From Prevotella sp. E9-3 (GTDB taxonomy: Bacteria; Bacteroidota; Bacteroidia; Bacteroidales; Bacteroidaceae), in the NCBI RefSeq assembly GCF_022024015.1, contig NZ_CP091786.1, positions 186,001 to 250,000 of the forward strand: a stretch of DNA of 64,000 bases. Reading direction: 5' to 3'. The notes beneath the pieces were generated by a model, which was given only the letters and a program-made list of their open reading frames with translations, made no database searches and was not told the DNA's origin. The position numbers were made by a program, and so were the translations under genes. Within the stretch, counting starts at the first letter, position 1. Every line of letters begins with the position of its first letter. Shown piece by piece: positions 17,986 through 26,493 of this stretch.

Positions 17986-19053
17986 TTAATCATACACCTT
18001 CACTTCCCGCTGACCGCGGAGTACGGCGAGTGCGTTCAGTGCCAGTGCCTCCATCTCGTCTTCGCCGGGGAAACAATAAACAGGACCGAGAAAGTCAATA
18101 CGCTTGCGCAGTCGGCTGATGACATACTCTGAACGGGCCAGTCCTCCTGTGAGCAGGATGGCATCAATCTTTCCGCAGAGCACGGCGCCCAGCGCGGCAA
18201 TATTCTTTGCCACATGATAGATCATTGCATTCAGAATCAGTTCGGCATGGGTGTCGCCATCGGCTATGCGTCGTTCTACCTCGCGCACATCGGCCGTTCC
18301 CAGGTGAGCGTTCAGTCCGGCCTTTCCGGCAATACGTTTCAACAGTTGTTTCTCCGTATATTTACCACTGAAACAGAGACGTATCAAGTCAACGGCAGGC
18401 AGACTGCCGGCACGTTCCGGCGAGAAAGGCCCCTCACCGTCGAGGGCGTTGTTGGCATCGACAGCCTTTCCGTGCTCATGGGCAGCCACAGAAATACCTC
18501 CGCCCATGTGACAGATAATGAGGTTCAGGTCCTCATAGCGTTTGCCGATACCAGCAGCATAGCGACGGGCTATGGCGCGCTGGTTCAGGGCATGCCAGAT
18601 ACAGATGCGTCCCATGAGTGGCGAACCGCTGATGCGGGCATAGTCGTTCAGTTCGTCCACCACGCCAGGGTCGGCAATGAACGAGCGGCATCCGGGAATC
18701 TGTGAGGCAATGTCGTGAGCAATGAGACAACCCAGGTTGCAGGCATGGTTGTGCATGGCAATACCGCTATAGGTGTCCTGCAACATGTCATCATTGATTT
18801 CATACACACCGCCGGCAATCGGCTTTACCAGTCCGCCGCGTCCTATCACCGCATCAAAATTCAGTGGCACTCCCACCCGCTGTAGTTCGTCGAGCACCAA
18901 CTGTTTGCGGAAGTCGTGCTGTTCAATGACATCATCAAACTGTGCCAGTTCCTCCTGCGAATGCGAGATGTTGCGCAGTACAATGGGCTTCTCGTCCTCA
19001 TACACGGCCATCTTGGTCGATGTAGAGCCGGGATTAATTGCTAATATGAGCAT
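17986..19053 (-). CDS. buk: Butyrate kinase
   Basis: A 355-residue acetate/butyrate kinase family protein of the ASKHA fold. The phosphate-1 loop is ILAINPGSTSTKMAVY at the N-terminus, followed by the butyrate-kinase pattern DAVIGRGGLVKPIAGGVYEI and the HMGGGISVAAHEHGKAVD nucleotide-binding segment (residues about 178-195). It converts butyryl phosphate plus ADP to butyrate plus ATP, or runs in reverse. The gene lies 18 bases after ptb, which supplies butyryl phosphate. In Bacteroidota the pair may also work on branched-chain acyl groups such as isobutyrate or isovalerate. The family call is firm; the substrate is inferred. Confidence 0.93.
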   Translation of the reverse strand: MLILAINPGSTSTKMAVYEDEKPIVLRNISHSQEELAQFDDVIEQHDFRKQLVLDELQRVGVPLNFDAVIGRGGLVKPIAGGVYEINDDMLQDTYSGIAMHNHACNLGCLIAHDIASQIPGCRSFIADPGVVDELNDYARISGSPLMGRICIWHALNQRAIARRYAAGIGKRYEDLNLIICHMGGGISVAAHEHGKAVDANNALDGEGPFSPERAGSLPAVDLIRLCFSGKYTEKQLLKRIAGKAGLNAHLGTADVREVERRIADGDTHAELILNAMIYHVAKNIAALGAVLCGKIDAILLTGGLARSEYVISRLRKRIDFLGPVYCFPGEDEMEALALNALAVLRGQREVKVYD

Positions 19054-19071
19054 AGACTGAGATTTCTTCCC

Positions 19072-19932
19072 TTATAGTTCGGTACCTGAGAGTGAGCAGG
19101 CCAGTGCCAGTGAGTAGAGTTTGTTCTTCGGACTATCGCCGCGTGAGGGCAATACCACGGGCACCTGAGTGCCAGCCAGTACTGCGGCTGTCTCCACGCC
19201 GGGAATAAAGCAGGTGATAGTCTTGTAGAACACGTTGCCAGCCTGAATGTCGGGGAAGATAATGGCATCGGCTCTACCCTCAAGAGGCGAGTTGATACCT
19301 TTTTTATGAAGCGCTTCTGGCGAGAAGCAGGTTTTCAGATCGAGCGGACCGTCAACGATGCAGGGGCCGAATACTCCTGTAGCGGCCTTCTCTACCAGTT
19401 GGCGATATTCTACGGTGACGGGGAAATGCTTCTCGTTCACCTTTTCCGTACAGTTGATGAGGCCCACACGCGGTTCCTCAACACCCATCGAGCGCATCAG
19501 CTGTAACAGGTATTTCAACTGCTCTTCGCGCTGTTCGGCCGTGGGGTAGGGAATCACTGCCACATCGCTACAGAACACCAGCTTGTCGTAACTGGGAATC
19601 TGGGCGCAGGTAAGGTGGGTCAGCACACGTCCTTTAGGCAGAATGCCCGTCTCCTTGTTCAGTACGGCACGCAGCAGGTCGTCGGTGTTGAGGGCGCCTT
19701 TCATCAGCACGTCAACCTTTCCCTCGCGTGCAGCGGCTACGGCCTGTTGGGCTGCCACCAGCACATCATCGTTGTCGAATACAACGGCCTCGGCAAAACC
19801 GGTAGCCGAGGTGGCCTCTTCAACGGCCTTACGGGTTGACTCGTCGCGCGGACAGATGACTCCTATACGTTTCTTGCCACCTTTCGCAATAAGGCGGCCA
19901 ATCATTTCATCAAGATTCTGAATGGTATCCAT
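19072..19932 (-). CDS. ptb: Phosphate butyryltransferase
   Basis: A 286-residue phosphate acetyl/butaryl transferase (Pfam PTA_PTB). Family segments are DVLMKGALNTDDLLRAVL (residues about 75-92), RVLTHLTCAQIPSYDKLVFCSDVAVIPYPT and the C-terminal DAIIFPDIQAGNVFYKTITCF...VLAGTQVPVVLPSRGDS (outline). It exchanges CoA for phosphate on butyryl-CoA or a related acyl-CoA. It is the first gene of the ptb-buk operon, with a -7 element TATCTTTG 52 bases upstream of the ATG. Confidence 0.93.
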   Translation of the reverse strand: MDTIQNLDEMIGRLIAKGGKKRIGVICPRDESTRKAVEEATSATGFAEAVVFDNDDVLVAAQQAVAAAREGKVDVLMKGALNTDDLLRAVLNKETGILPKGRVLTHLTCAQIPSYDKLVFCSDVAVIPYPTAEQREEQLKYLLQLMRSMGVEEPRVGLINCTEKVNEKHFPVTVEYRQLVEKAATGVFGPCIVDGPLDLKTCFSPEALHKKGINSPLEGRADAIIFPDIQAGNVFYKTITCFIPGVETAAVLAGTQVPVVLPSRGDSPKNKLYSLALACSLSGTEL

Positions 19933-19983
19933 TGGTGTTGCGTTAGTATTCTATTACTATATAGTATTTAGTGTTCTGTTCGG

Positions 19984-19991
19984 CAAAGATA
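19984..19991 (-). promoter_or_regulatory. -7 promoter element for ptb-buk
   Basis: The minus strand reads TATCTTTG, an exact TAnnTTTG match. The 58-bp element copy 2 begins 15 bases upstream of it and would cover the -33 region. Confidence 0.55.
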
Positions 19992-20005
19992 CGAAATACT
20001 TACAG

Positions 20006-20063
20006 AATTTTGGCCATTATTTTTAAAATTTTGGCCAAAATTCGATAAATAATGGCCAAAATT
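20006..20063. repeat. 58-bp triple-palindrome element, copy 2 (GGCC type)
   Basis: GGCC cores at offsets 7, 28 and 49. The middle palindrome AATTTTGGCCAAAATT is intact, and the right arm has one base change from a perfect inverted copy. It lies between the divergent ptb and cobalamin-locus promoters, 15 bases from each. Confidence 0.9.
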
Positions 20064-20078
20064 TATTTTACTTTTTAT

Positions 20079-20109
20079 TTTGCTATTACATAATTTATGC
20101 CTACTTTTG
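20079..20109 (+). promoter_or_regulatory. Promoter of the cobalamin locus
   Basis: TTTG (20079-20082), 19 bases, then TACTTTTG (20102-20109): a close match to the Bacteroidota consensus TTG-N19-TAnnTTTG. Transcription would start near 20116, just before the riboswitch. Confidence 0.7.
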
Positions 20110-20123
20110 CAGCAATTATTCAT

Positions 20124-20280
20124 GGTTTGACGGATGTTAATTAATAGGGAATGGGGTGAGAATCCCCGACTGTCCGGCAGCTGTGAGTCGTCTTTTTCAC
20201 GGTGCAAGTAACGAAGTCACTGAGTTTTTTCGGGAAGACATTTGCATTGGGCGACAAAGTCAGAAGACCTGCCATGATAC
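20124..20280 (+). promoter_or_regulatory. Cobalamin (B12) riboswitch
   Basis: The conserved blocks of the cobalamin riboswitch appear in order: TAGGGAATGGGGTGAGAATC and CCCGACTGTCCGGCAGCTGT at about 20145-20184, then GGGCGACAAAGTCAGAAGAC and CTGCC at about 20249-20273. It lies in the leader of the btuB-like gene, 80 bases before its ATG. Binding of adenosylcobalamin is expected to reduce expression of the downstream uptake genes. A small hairpin (TACGCT/AGCGTA) and a purine-rich region lie between it and the ATG. Confidence 0.93.
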
Positions 20281-20361
20281 AAGAATCCTTACGCTTCTCC
20301 AGGGTTAGAGCGTATGGGAAAGAATTGAAACGAAAAGAAAACCGAAGAAGGAAATCGAAGC

Positions 20362-22398
20362 ATGACCTATAGGCTGCTTTTGCTATTACTGTGTGCTGTT
20401 CCCTTTGTTGCGACCCGATCGCAGCAGTCAGATGCCGTACCAGTGAAGCATACGGTCAAACCTACCGTTCGTCGGCACATGGACTCGCTTCAGCATGTTG
20501 GCGAGGTGGTGGTGCTGTCGAAACTGACCTTCCGTGAGGTTATACCCTCTCAGCAACTCAAAGGAGAGGAACTGGAACGCCTTTCAGCCCTGTCGGTGGC
20601 CGATGCCATGCGCTATTTCTCGGGCGTGCAACTGAAAGACTATGGTGGCGTGGGCGGTGTGAAGACGGTCGATGTGCGCTCCATGGGTACCAACCATCTG
20701 GCAGTGAGCTATGACGGTATCGTGTTGGGCAATGCCCAGAATGGTCAGATAGACCTGGGGCAGTTCTCGCTCGATAATATCGAAGAGGTTACCCTCTACA
20801 ACGGTCAGAAGAGTGCCATCTTTCAGGCTGCCAGCGATTTCGCTTCGGCCTCGTCGGTCTATATGCGCACCCGCATGCCTCGGTTCAAGGTGGGCGAACG
20901 CACCCATCTGAAGGTACGCGCAAAATACGGAGCCAGCGACCTGCTGCGTACCTCACTGCTATGGGAAGAGCGACTGTCCGATGACTTGAGCCTGAGCACC
21001 AATGCCGAGGTGATGACGGCCAGCGGAAAGTACAGGTTCCGCTATCGCCGGAAGAACCTGGATGGCACTACAGCCTGGGACACTACCGCCACACGACAGA
21101 ACGGTGATATCCATGCCGAGCGACTGGAACTGAACCTGCACGGCATACTCGAACAGGGACAGTGGCAGGCGAAAGCCTATCTCTATAACTCCGCCCGAGG
21201 CATTCCTGGCGCTATCGTGAATAATGTGTGGAGTAGGGGTGAGCGGCAACAGGATCTGAACACTTTCTATCAGGCCTCGTGGCAAAAGTCGTTTGGCGAG
21301 AAGTTCAGCACCCGGTGGCTGGCCAAGTATGCCTTCTATCAGACTCACTACCAAAACCGTGACACCACGGTGCTGCCCGTTGACAATACCTATCGTCAGC
21401 AGGAACTGTACCTCTCGACGGCCAATGTGGTGGAACTGCTCCCGGGATGGAGCGCCTCAATGAGCTACGACCTGCGCTGGAACAAACTGAATGCAGATGC
21501 CTATAACTTTGCCTATCCAACGCGTTGGAACCATATACTGTCAGTGGCCACAGCCTTCGACTATCGTCAACTGAAGGTGCAGGCCTCCGTAGTGGGAAAC
21601 TATATAATCGACAATACCTACCGAAACACATCGAAGAAGAAGGACAGCCAACTGACGCCCGCTCTGTTTGCCAACCTCTATCCTTTTAAGGGCAAGTGGC
21701 TGTCGTTACGGGCATACGTGAAGCAAAGTTTCCGTATGCCCACTTTCAATGACCTTTACTACACCGAGATAGGCAGTGCCAACCTGAAACCTGAACGGGC
21801 CACACAGTTTGACTTCGGTTTCTTGTTGAACAAGCACCTGAAGGCAACGGCTCTCTCTCTTCAGGCCGATTTTTATTATAATAAGGTGGAGGATAAGATT
21901 ATTGCTTATCCTAAAGGACAGCAGTTCCGCTGGACCATGCTCAACCTGGGCGAGGTGGACATACGTGGCCTTGATGTGGTGGGATCGCTGTCGGGTACTG
22001 TTTTCCGCAACGTCACCACAACCGTCCGTGCGCAATATACTTACCAGAAGGCTATTGACATAACCAATCCGTCACGACCATTCTACCGTCATCAGATTCC
22101 CTACATCCCCCGGCATTCGGGCTCGCTCATCGTTGGGGTGGACTGGCAACGGCTGTCGCTGAACTACAGTTTCCTCTATACCGGCGAACGCTGGAACGCT
22201 CAGGTGAACAACGACTATAACTATATGCAACCGTGGTACACCAGCGACTTCTCAGCCTCGTATCGGTTCAAGTTGATGGGCTGTGAGATGAAGGCATTGG
22301 CTGAAGTGAACAACCTGCTGGACCAGCAGTATGACGTGATAGCTAACTATCCCATGCCGGGGAGAAACTTCAGTGTTGGGGTGGAGGTGAGGTTTTGA
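20362..22398 (+). CDS. btuB: TonB-dependent vitamin B12 receptor (BtuB-like)
   Basis: A 678-residue outer membrane receptor: signal peptide 1-20, then the plug domain (GEELERLSALSVADAMRYF, VDVRSMGTNHLAVSYDGI, LGQFSLDNIEEVTLYNGQ) and a 22-strand barrel ending in the aromatic residue of GRNFSVGVEVRF. The length is usual for small BtuB/iron-type receptors. It lacks the N-terminal carboxypeptidase-like domain of SusC proteins. It imports its ligand using TonB energy. The cobalamin riboswitch directly upstream makes B12 the likely substrate. A 14-bp tandem repeat separates it from the next gene. Confidence 0.9.
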   Translation: MTYRLLLLLLCAVPFVATRSQQSDAVPVKHTVKPTVRRHMDSLQHVGEVVVLSKLTFREVIPSQQLKGEELERLSALSVADAMRYFSGVQLKDYGGVGGVKTVDVRSMGTNHLAVSYDGIVLGNAQNGQIDLGQFSLDNIEEVTLYNGQKSAIFQAASDFASASSVYMRTRMPRFKVGERTHLKVRAKYGASDLLRTSLLWEERLSDDLSLSTNAEVMTASGKYRFRYRRKNLDGTTAWDTTATRQNGDIHAERLELNLHGILEQGQWQAKAYLYNSARGIPGAIVNNVWSRGERQQDLNTFYQASWQKSFGEKFSTRWLAKYAFYQTHYQNRDTTVLPVDNTYRQQELYLSTANVVELLPGWSASMSYDLRWNKLNADAYNFAYPTRWNHILSVATAFDYRQLKVQASVVGNYIIDNTYRNTSKKKDSQLTPALFANLYPFKGKWLSLRAYVKQSFRMPTFNDLYYTEIGSANLKPERATQFDFGFLLNKHLKATALSLQADFYYNKVEDKIIAYPKGQQFRWTMLNLGEVDIRGLDVVGSLSGTVFRNVTTTVRAQYTYQKAIDITNPSRPFYRHQIPYIPRHSGSLIVGVDWQRLSLNYSFLYTGERWNAQVNNDYNYMQPWYTSDFSASYRFKLMGCEMKALAEVNNLLDQQYDVIANYPMPGRNFSVGVEVRF

Positions 22399-22438
22399 GA
22401 GGTGAGAGATGAGAGGTGAGAGATGAGAGGTGAGAATT
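22397..22438 (+). repeat. 14-bp tandem repeat between btuB and the BtuG-like gene
   Basis: Three units of GAGAGGTGAGAGAT (the third ends AATT) plus a partial fourth reach up to the ATG at 22446. The unit is purine-rich and contains GAGGTGAG, so each unit could serve as a ribosome binding site. Confidence 0.8.
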
Positions 22439-22445
22439 GAGAGGT

Positions 22446-24419
22446 ATGATTAGTTTTGTGAAATATAATTTTTTTGTGGGGCTTTGTTGCCTGTTTTTGC
22501 TTACTGCCTGTCGTACCGATGACGATGTGGTGATGCCCACCGTTATGGATACGGGAGGGGCGGTAGGCTCTGACTATGCCGGACTCTATGTGCTCTGTGA
22601 GGGGAATATGGGGTCGAACAAGGCTACACTCGACTTTCTGGACTTCCAAACAGGAAAGTACCATCAGAATATTTTTCCTTCGCGCAATCCACAACAGGTG
22701 AAGGAGTTGGGCGATGTGGGCAACGATGCGAAAATCTATGGCACGCGCCTGTGGCTGGTGGTCAACTGTTCGAACAAGGTGGAGGTGTGCGAGGCGGGAA
22801 CAGCCCGTTCTATAGGTCATGTCGATGTGCCTAACTGCCGCTATCTGGCTTTTCATGAGGGCTATGCCTATGTGTCGAGCTATGTGGGAGCCGTGGGCGG
22901 CACTTCTGTAACGGGTAGTGTGTATAAGATAGACACCCTCACGCTGAAAGTGGAAGGCCGCGTAGGCGTAGGCTATCAACCGGAAGAAATGGCGGTAGTG
23001 GGCAACAAACTCTATGTGGCCAACAGCGGTGGCTACAACGCCATGCAGGGGTTGGGCTATGATTGCCGTGTGAGTGTGATCGACTTGAATAGCTTTATCG
23101 TAGAACGACAGGTAGAGGTGGCTCCCAATCTGTTTCGTCTGCGGGCCGACCGTTACGGACAGGTATGGGTGACAAGTCGTGGCTCAGAAGGAGAAAACAA
23201 CACCTCGTCGCAACTCTATCTCCTGAATGGAAACACGGTGGGCGCAACGATCGACCTGCCCGTTAGCGACCTCGCTTTCCGTGGCGATTCGCTCTGTTAT
23301 CTGGCTACTTCCAACGGACACATGGAAACGGGTGTCATCGATATCAAAACACATCAGATTGTAAGCCGCCAACTGTTGAAACCTTCTGCCGACTATTCTA
23401 TCGAGACTCCTTATGGCATGATGGTTCATCCTGAAACGGGCCATATCTATGTGATGGATGCTACCAACTATGTGAGCAATGGCTGGCTCTATTGCTTTGA
23501 TGCCGATGGTAACTATCAGTGGCGTGCATCAACCGGCGATATTCCCGGTCACGGTGTGTTTCTGCCCAAAGAGATAGGAGCAGCTCCTGCCGACACAACA
23601 GAGCATGAGCCTCCTTTCGACTCTCGCTATATCAAAGCTGTCGATGAGTATGTACCAGCGCCCGGACAGTTTGTGAACGAACTGCCACAGGCCACTGCCG
23701 AGGATACGCCCGCATCGATGGCAGCAAAATGTACGGAGAGTCTGGCCAATAGAAAGGGCGGACTCGTCACCTTGGGTAGTTGGGGCGGTTATATCACTTT
23801 CCATTTCGACCATCCGTTGCAGAATATAGAAGGTGAAGCTGATTTTGCCATTTGGGGCAATGCCCATACCGGCAATAGTGAACCGGGCATCGTCATGGTA
23901 AGTCAGGACACTAACGGCAACGGACTGCCCGATGATGAGTGGTACGAGCTGAGCGGGTCGGCCGATGTGGACAGCCTTGGCAAGGTGGTCTATGACTACG
24001 AGCTGACCTATCAGAAACAACCCATGCAGTCGGTACCCTGGACCGATAAGTACGGAAAGACAGGAACGGTGAGTCGCAACACCTATCATCAGCAGGAGTA
24101 TTTCCCCCTCTGGCTGGGCAATGAGCTGACTTTCAAAGGAACCCTATTGCCACCCAATGCCACCCTTGTCAATTCAGGCAGTTCGGCCATCTGGACCCTC
24201 GATGCTTTTCGCTATGGCTATGCCGATAATGTGCCAAACCGGGACAGAAACGGATGTAGTTTCGATATCAGTTGGGCGGTCGATGCAAGTCGCAATGCGG
24301 TGCAGCTGACGCATGCCGACTTTATCCGCGTTTACTCGGCACAGTTGCAGCAATGCGGGTGGATAGGCGAAACATCTACCGAAATAACTGGTGCAGAAGA
24401 CCTGCATTTAGTGCGATAA
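22446..24419 (+). CDS. Surface cobalamin-binding beta-propeller lipoprotein (BtuG-like) with C-terminal extension
   Basis: 657 residues counted from the ATG at 22446; a TTG at 22437 is in frame but lies in the repeat. The lipobox LFLLTAC gives a lipoprotein. Residues about 35-370 are a YncE-like seven-bladed propeller (GLYVLCEGNMGSNKATLDFLD, GYAYVSSYVG, KLYVANSGGYN). This fold and gene position match BtuG, which binds B12 tightly and caps BtuB at the cell surface. The C-terminal 280 residues (YITFHFDHPLQNIEGEADFAIWGN, NGNGLPDDEWYELSGS) form a second domain found in many Bacteroidota cell surface proteins near B12 loci; its role is unknown. BtuG identity is inferred from fold and context. Confidence 0.8.
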   Translation: MISFVKYNFFVGLCCLFLLTACRTDDDVVMPTVMDTGGAVGSDYAGLYVLCEGNMGSNKATLDFLDFQTGKYHQNIFPSRNPQQVKELGDVGNDAKIYGTRLWLVVNCSNKVEVCEAGTARSIGHVDVPNCRYLAFHEGYAYVSSYVGAVGGTSVTGSVYKIDTLTLKVEGRVGVGYQPEEMAVVGNKLYVANSGGYNAMQGLGYDCRVSVIDLNSFIVERQVEVAPNLFRLRADRYGQVWVTSRGSEGENNTSSQLYLLNGNTVGATIDLPVSDLAFRGDSLCYLATSNGHMETGVIDIKTHQIVSRQLLKPSADYSIETPYGMMVHPETGHIYVMDATNYVSNGWLYCFDADGNYQWRASTGDIPGHGVFLPKEIGAAPADTTEHEPPFDSRYIKAVDEYVPAPGQFVNELPQATAEDTPASMAAKCTESLANRKGGLVTLGSWGGYITFHFDHPLQNIEGEADFAIWGNAHTGNSEPGIVMVSQDTNGNGLPDDEWYELSGSADVDSLGKVVYDYELTYQKQPMQSVPWTDKYGKTGTVSRNTYHQQEYFPLWLGNELTFKGTLLPPNATLVNSGSSAIWTLDAFRYGYADNVPNRDRNGCSFDISWAVDASRNAVQLTHADFIRVYSAQLQQCGWIGETSTEITGAEDLHLVR

Positions 24420-24463
24420 GTTGATTTTTTTTAATTTTTAATTATAATATAAAAAAGTATTTA

Positions 24464-24471
24464 TATCTTTG
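24464..24471 (+). promoter_or_regulatory. -7 promoter element before the DUF4465 gene
   Basis: TATCTTTG, 32 bases before the ATG at 24504 in an AT-rich 84-base gap. It suggests that the DUF4465, BtuF-like and protease genes can also be expressed apart from the riboswitch transcript. Confidence 0.5.
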
Positions 24472-24503
24472 CAAACAATTCTTTAAAAAACAAGTATTCT
24501 AAA

Positions 24504-25313
24504 ATGAAGAAGAATCTTTTTAAGTGGATGATGGCTATCGCAATTGTAGCTACTCCAATGGCTTTCGTTTCTTGTGGTGATGATGACGACGACAATGGTC
24601 CGGAAGACGGCAAAGAAGTTACACCAGAACTGGTGACTATCGGCTTTGAGAATCAGACACTGAATGGACAGGGTTTCTGGTGTGGTACAGCATCAGGAGA
24701 AAGCCTGGAACCGATTGAAGACGACTTGGGGGGAATAACCACAACTTATTTGAATACCTACAAAGAGGAAGGTGCTACCTTTAACACTACTTACAATGAG
24801 TATTCATCGCCTTATGGTGATTTTGACTACTGGTTTGGCTATGCTATCTCTCAGCGTAAAGAGACAACCTTTAGCCCAAATACACGGACACCCGATCAAT
24901 ATAACAATATCGTCGGAAAGGCCTTTGGGGGAGATAAGTTCTGCGTGGTTCAGACATACGGCGAATCTATTGTTTTTGATCGTGCCGTGACACTCGCTGA
25001 CATGGCCTATACTAATTCGGCTTATGTGGTGAATTCAATACTGAATGGTGACGACTATGCAAAGAAGTTCGATGAAAAAGACTATCTTAATTGCACAGTT
25101 GAAGGATATAGCTCAGATAGTACACTTGTCGGTACAGTGAAGATTGATCTGGCCAGCAACGGAAAATATGTTGATACTTGGAAACAGGCAGACCTTTCAA
25201 AACTGAAGGGCGTGAAGTACGTTAAGTTCACTTTCACTGGTTCTGATACTGGTGATAATGGTTTGAATACTCCTGCTTATATCTGTATCGACAATCTCAG
25301 ATATGAGAAATAA
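24504..25313 (+). CDS. DUF4465 family surface lipoprotein of the cobalamin locus
   Basis: A 269-residue lipoprotein: signal peptide with FVSCG lipobox followed by an acidic stretch DDDDDNGPEDG, which resembles a surface-export signal of Bacteroidota lipoproteins. The rest (ATFNTTYNEYSSPYGDFDYWFGYAIS, VTLADMAYTNSAYVVNSIL, YICIDNLRYE) matches DUF4465, a jelly-roll-like family often beside B12 receptors. Known accessory B12-binding lipoproteins of gut Bacteroidota (BtuH) occupy similar positions, so B12 binding is a reasonable inference, not shown. The next gene begins directly after its stop codon. Confidence 0.75.
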   Translation: MKKNLFKWMMAIAIVATPMAFVSCGDDDDDNGPEDGKEVTPELVTIGFENQTLNGQGFWCGTASGESLEPIEDDLGGITTTYLNTYKEEGATFNTTYNEYSSPYGDFDYWFGYAISQRKETTFSPNTRTPDQYNNIVGKAFGGDKFCVVQTYGESIVFDRAVTLADMAYTNSAYVVNSILNGDDYAKKFDEKDYLNCTVEGYSSDSTLVGTVKIDLASNGKYVDTWKQADLSKLKGVKYVKFTFTGSDTGDNGLNTPAYICIDNLRYEK

Positions 25314-26435
25314 ATGAAGAAAATCCTTATACTTTTTTATATTGCGGTGTCGCTCCTCTCGTGTAACGGCTATCGATGGAATGGTCGTGCAGAGACGGGC
25401 GACACCGTTTCTTTCAAGTATTCACAGCTCATTGTTGTTGAGCAATATGATGGTTACCGGCTGGTGACCATCAAAAACCCGTGGAAGGAGGGAAAGGTGT
25501 TGCATCGGTATCAGCTGATTCCGTATGACGATGTGGCGCCGCATCACACTGAGCATGGGGCTACAATAGTGCGCGTACCCCTGCAGCGCTCTGTGGTGTT
25601 CACCAGTATGCATGCCGCTCTTCTGGCAGAACTGGGTGCACAGAATCAGGTGTCTGGAGTGGCCGACCTGAAATATATGAAGGTTCCTTGTATACAAGAA
25701 GGTGTAAGGAACGGAAGGATTATAGACTGTGGCGATGGAATGTCTCCAGTGGTAGAGCGGATTATTGATACCGAAGCGGATGCCATTCTGTTATCCCCTT
25801 TCGAAAATTCCGGTGGTTACGGCCGTATGGAGGATATAGAGGTTCCGCTGATTGAGTGTGCCGAATATATGGAACAATCGCCATTGGCGCGTGCCGAGTG
25901 GATGCGCTTCTATGGTATGCTCTATGGAAAAGAGCGTGTGGCCGACTCGCTGTTTGCCGTTGTAGATAGCAGTTATCACGCACTCAAAGCCATGGCTGCC
26001 ACCATGCCCGACAGTCTGACGGTGATGATGGATAAGCAGACGGGCTCGGTGTGGTATATGCCCGGTGGCAATTCTACCATTGGCAGAATGCTGCAGGATG
26101 CAAAATGCTGCTATCCTTTTGCTAATGATGATCGGAGCGGCTCACTGCCGTTGCCCTTTGAAACGGTGCTGGAGAAATGTGGCGAGGCTGATGTTTGGCT
26201 GTTCCGTTACGACAGTGACCAGCCAATGACGAAAGCGCTGTTGGAGAAAGAGCAGAAAGGATACAGTCAGTTGCGTCCTCTTCGTGAGGGAAATGTGTAC
26301 GGATGTAATGTGCTCACTTCGATGTTCTATGAGGAAACTCCGTTCCGTCCCGATCTACTTTTGCAAGATTTCATCGGAATCCTGCATCCACAGCTAAGGA
26401 AAGAACCCCTGCGCTACTATCATAAGATAGAATAG
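25314..26435 (+). CDS. ABC transporter periplasmic binding protein (BtuF-like)
   Basis: A 373-residue lipoprotein (SLLSCNG lipobox at about residue 17) of the cobalamin/iron-chelate binding family (Pfam Peripla_BP_2). The first lobe includes RSVVFTSMHAALLAELGAQNQVSGVADLKY, and the second YMPGGNSTIGRMLQDA and a terminal LLLQDFIGILHP. Its ATG follows the DUF4465 stop with no gap, so the two are co-translated. It would take B12 from BtuB and pass it to a permease such as the one at 5503. No permease or ATPase gene adjoins it. Confidence 0.85.
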   Translation: MKKILILFYIAVSLLSCNGYRWNGRAETGDTVSFKYSQLIVVEQYDGYRLVTIKNPWKEGKVLHRYQLIPYDDVAPHHTEHGATIVRVPLQRSVVFTSMHAALLAELGAQNQVSGVADLKYMKVPCIQEGVRNGRIIDCGDGMSPVVERIIDTEADAILLSPFENSGGYGRMEDIEVPLIECAEYMEQSPLARAEWMRFYGMLYGKERVADSLFAVVDSSYHALKAMAATMPDSLTVMMDKQTGSVWYMPGGNSTIGRMLQDAKCCYPFANDDRSGSLPLPFETVLEKCGEADVWLFRYDSDQPMTKALLEKEQKGYSQLRPLREGNVYGCNVLTSMFYEETPFRPDLLLQDFIGILHPQLRKEPLRYYHKIE

Positions 26436-26436
26436 C

Positions 26437-26493
26437 ATGAGCGTTGTTGCGATCGCTATAAATATAATAGCCATAGTCGTTATTGCGATATGA
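26437..26493 (+). CDS. Possible 18-residue hydrophobic micropeptide
   Basis: Between the BtuF-like stop (26435) and the protease ATG (26490) an ATG opens an 18-codon frame, MSVVAIAINIIAIVVIAI, whose stop overlaps the next ATG as ATGA. Fifteen of the eighteen residues are hydrophobic, enough for one membrane helix. The DNA also contains a direct repeat (CGTTGTTGCGAT/CGTTATTGCGAT) at its two ends. It may be a real coupled micropeptide or a chance frame. Confidence 0.3.
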   Translation: MSVVAIAINIIAIVVIAI

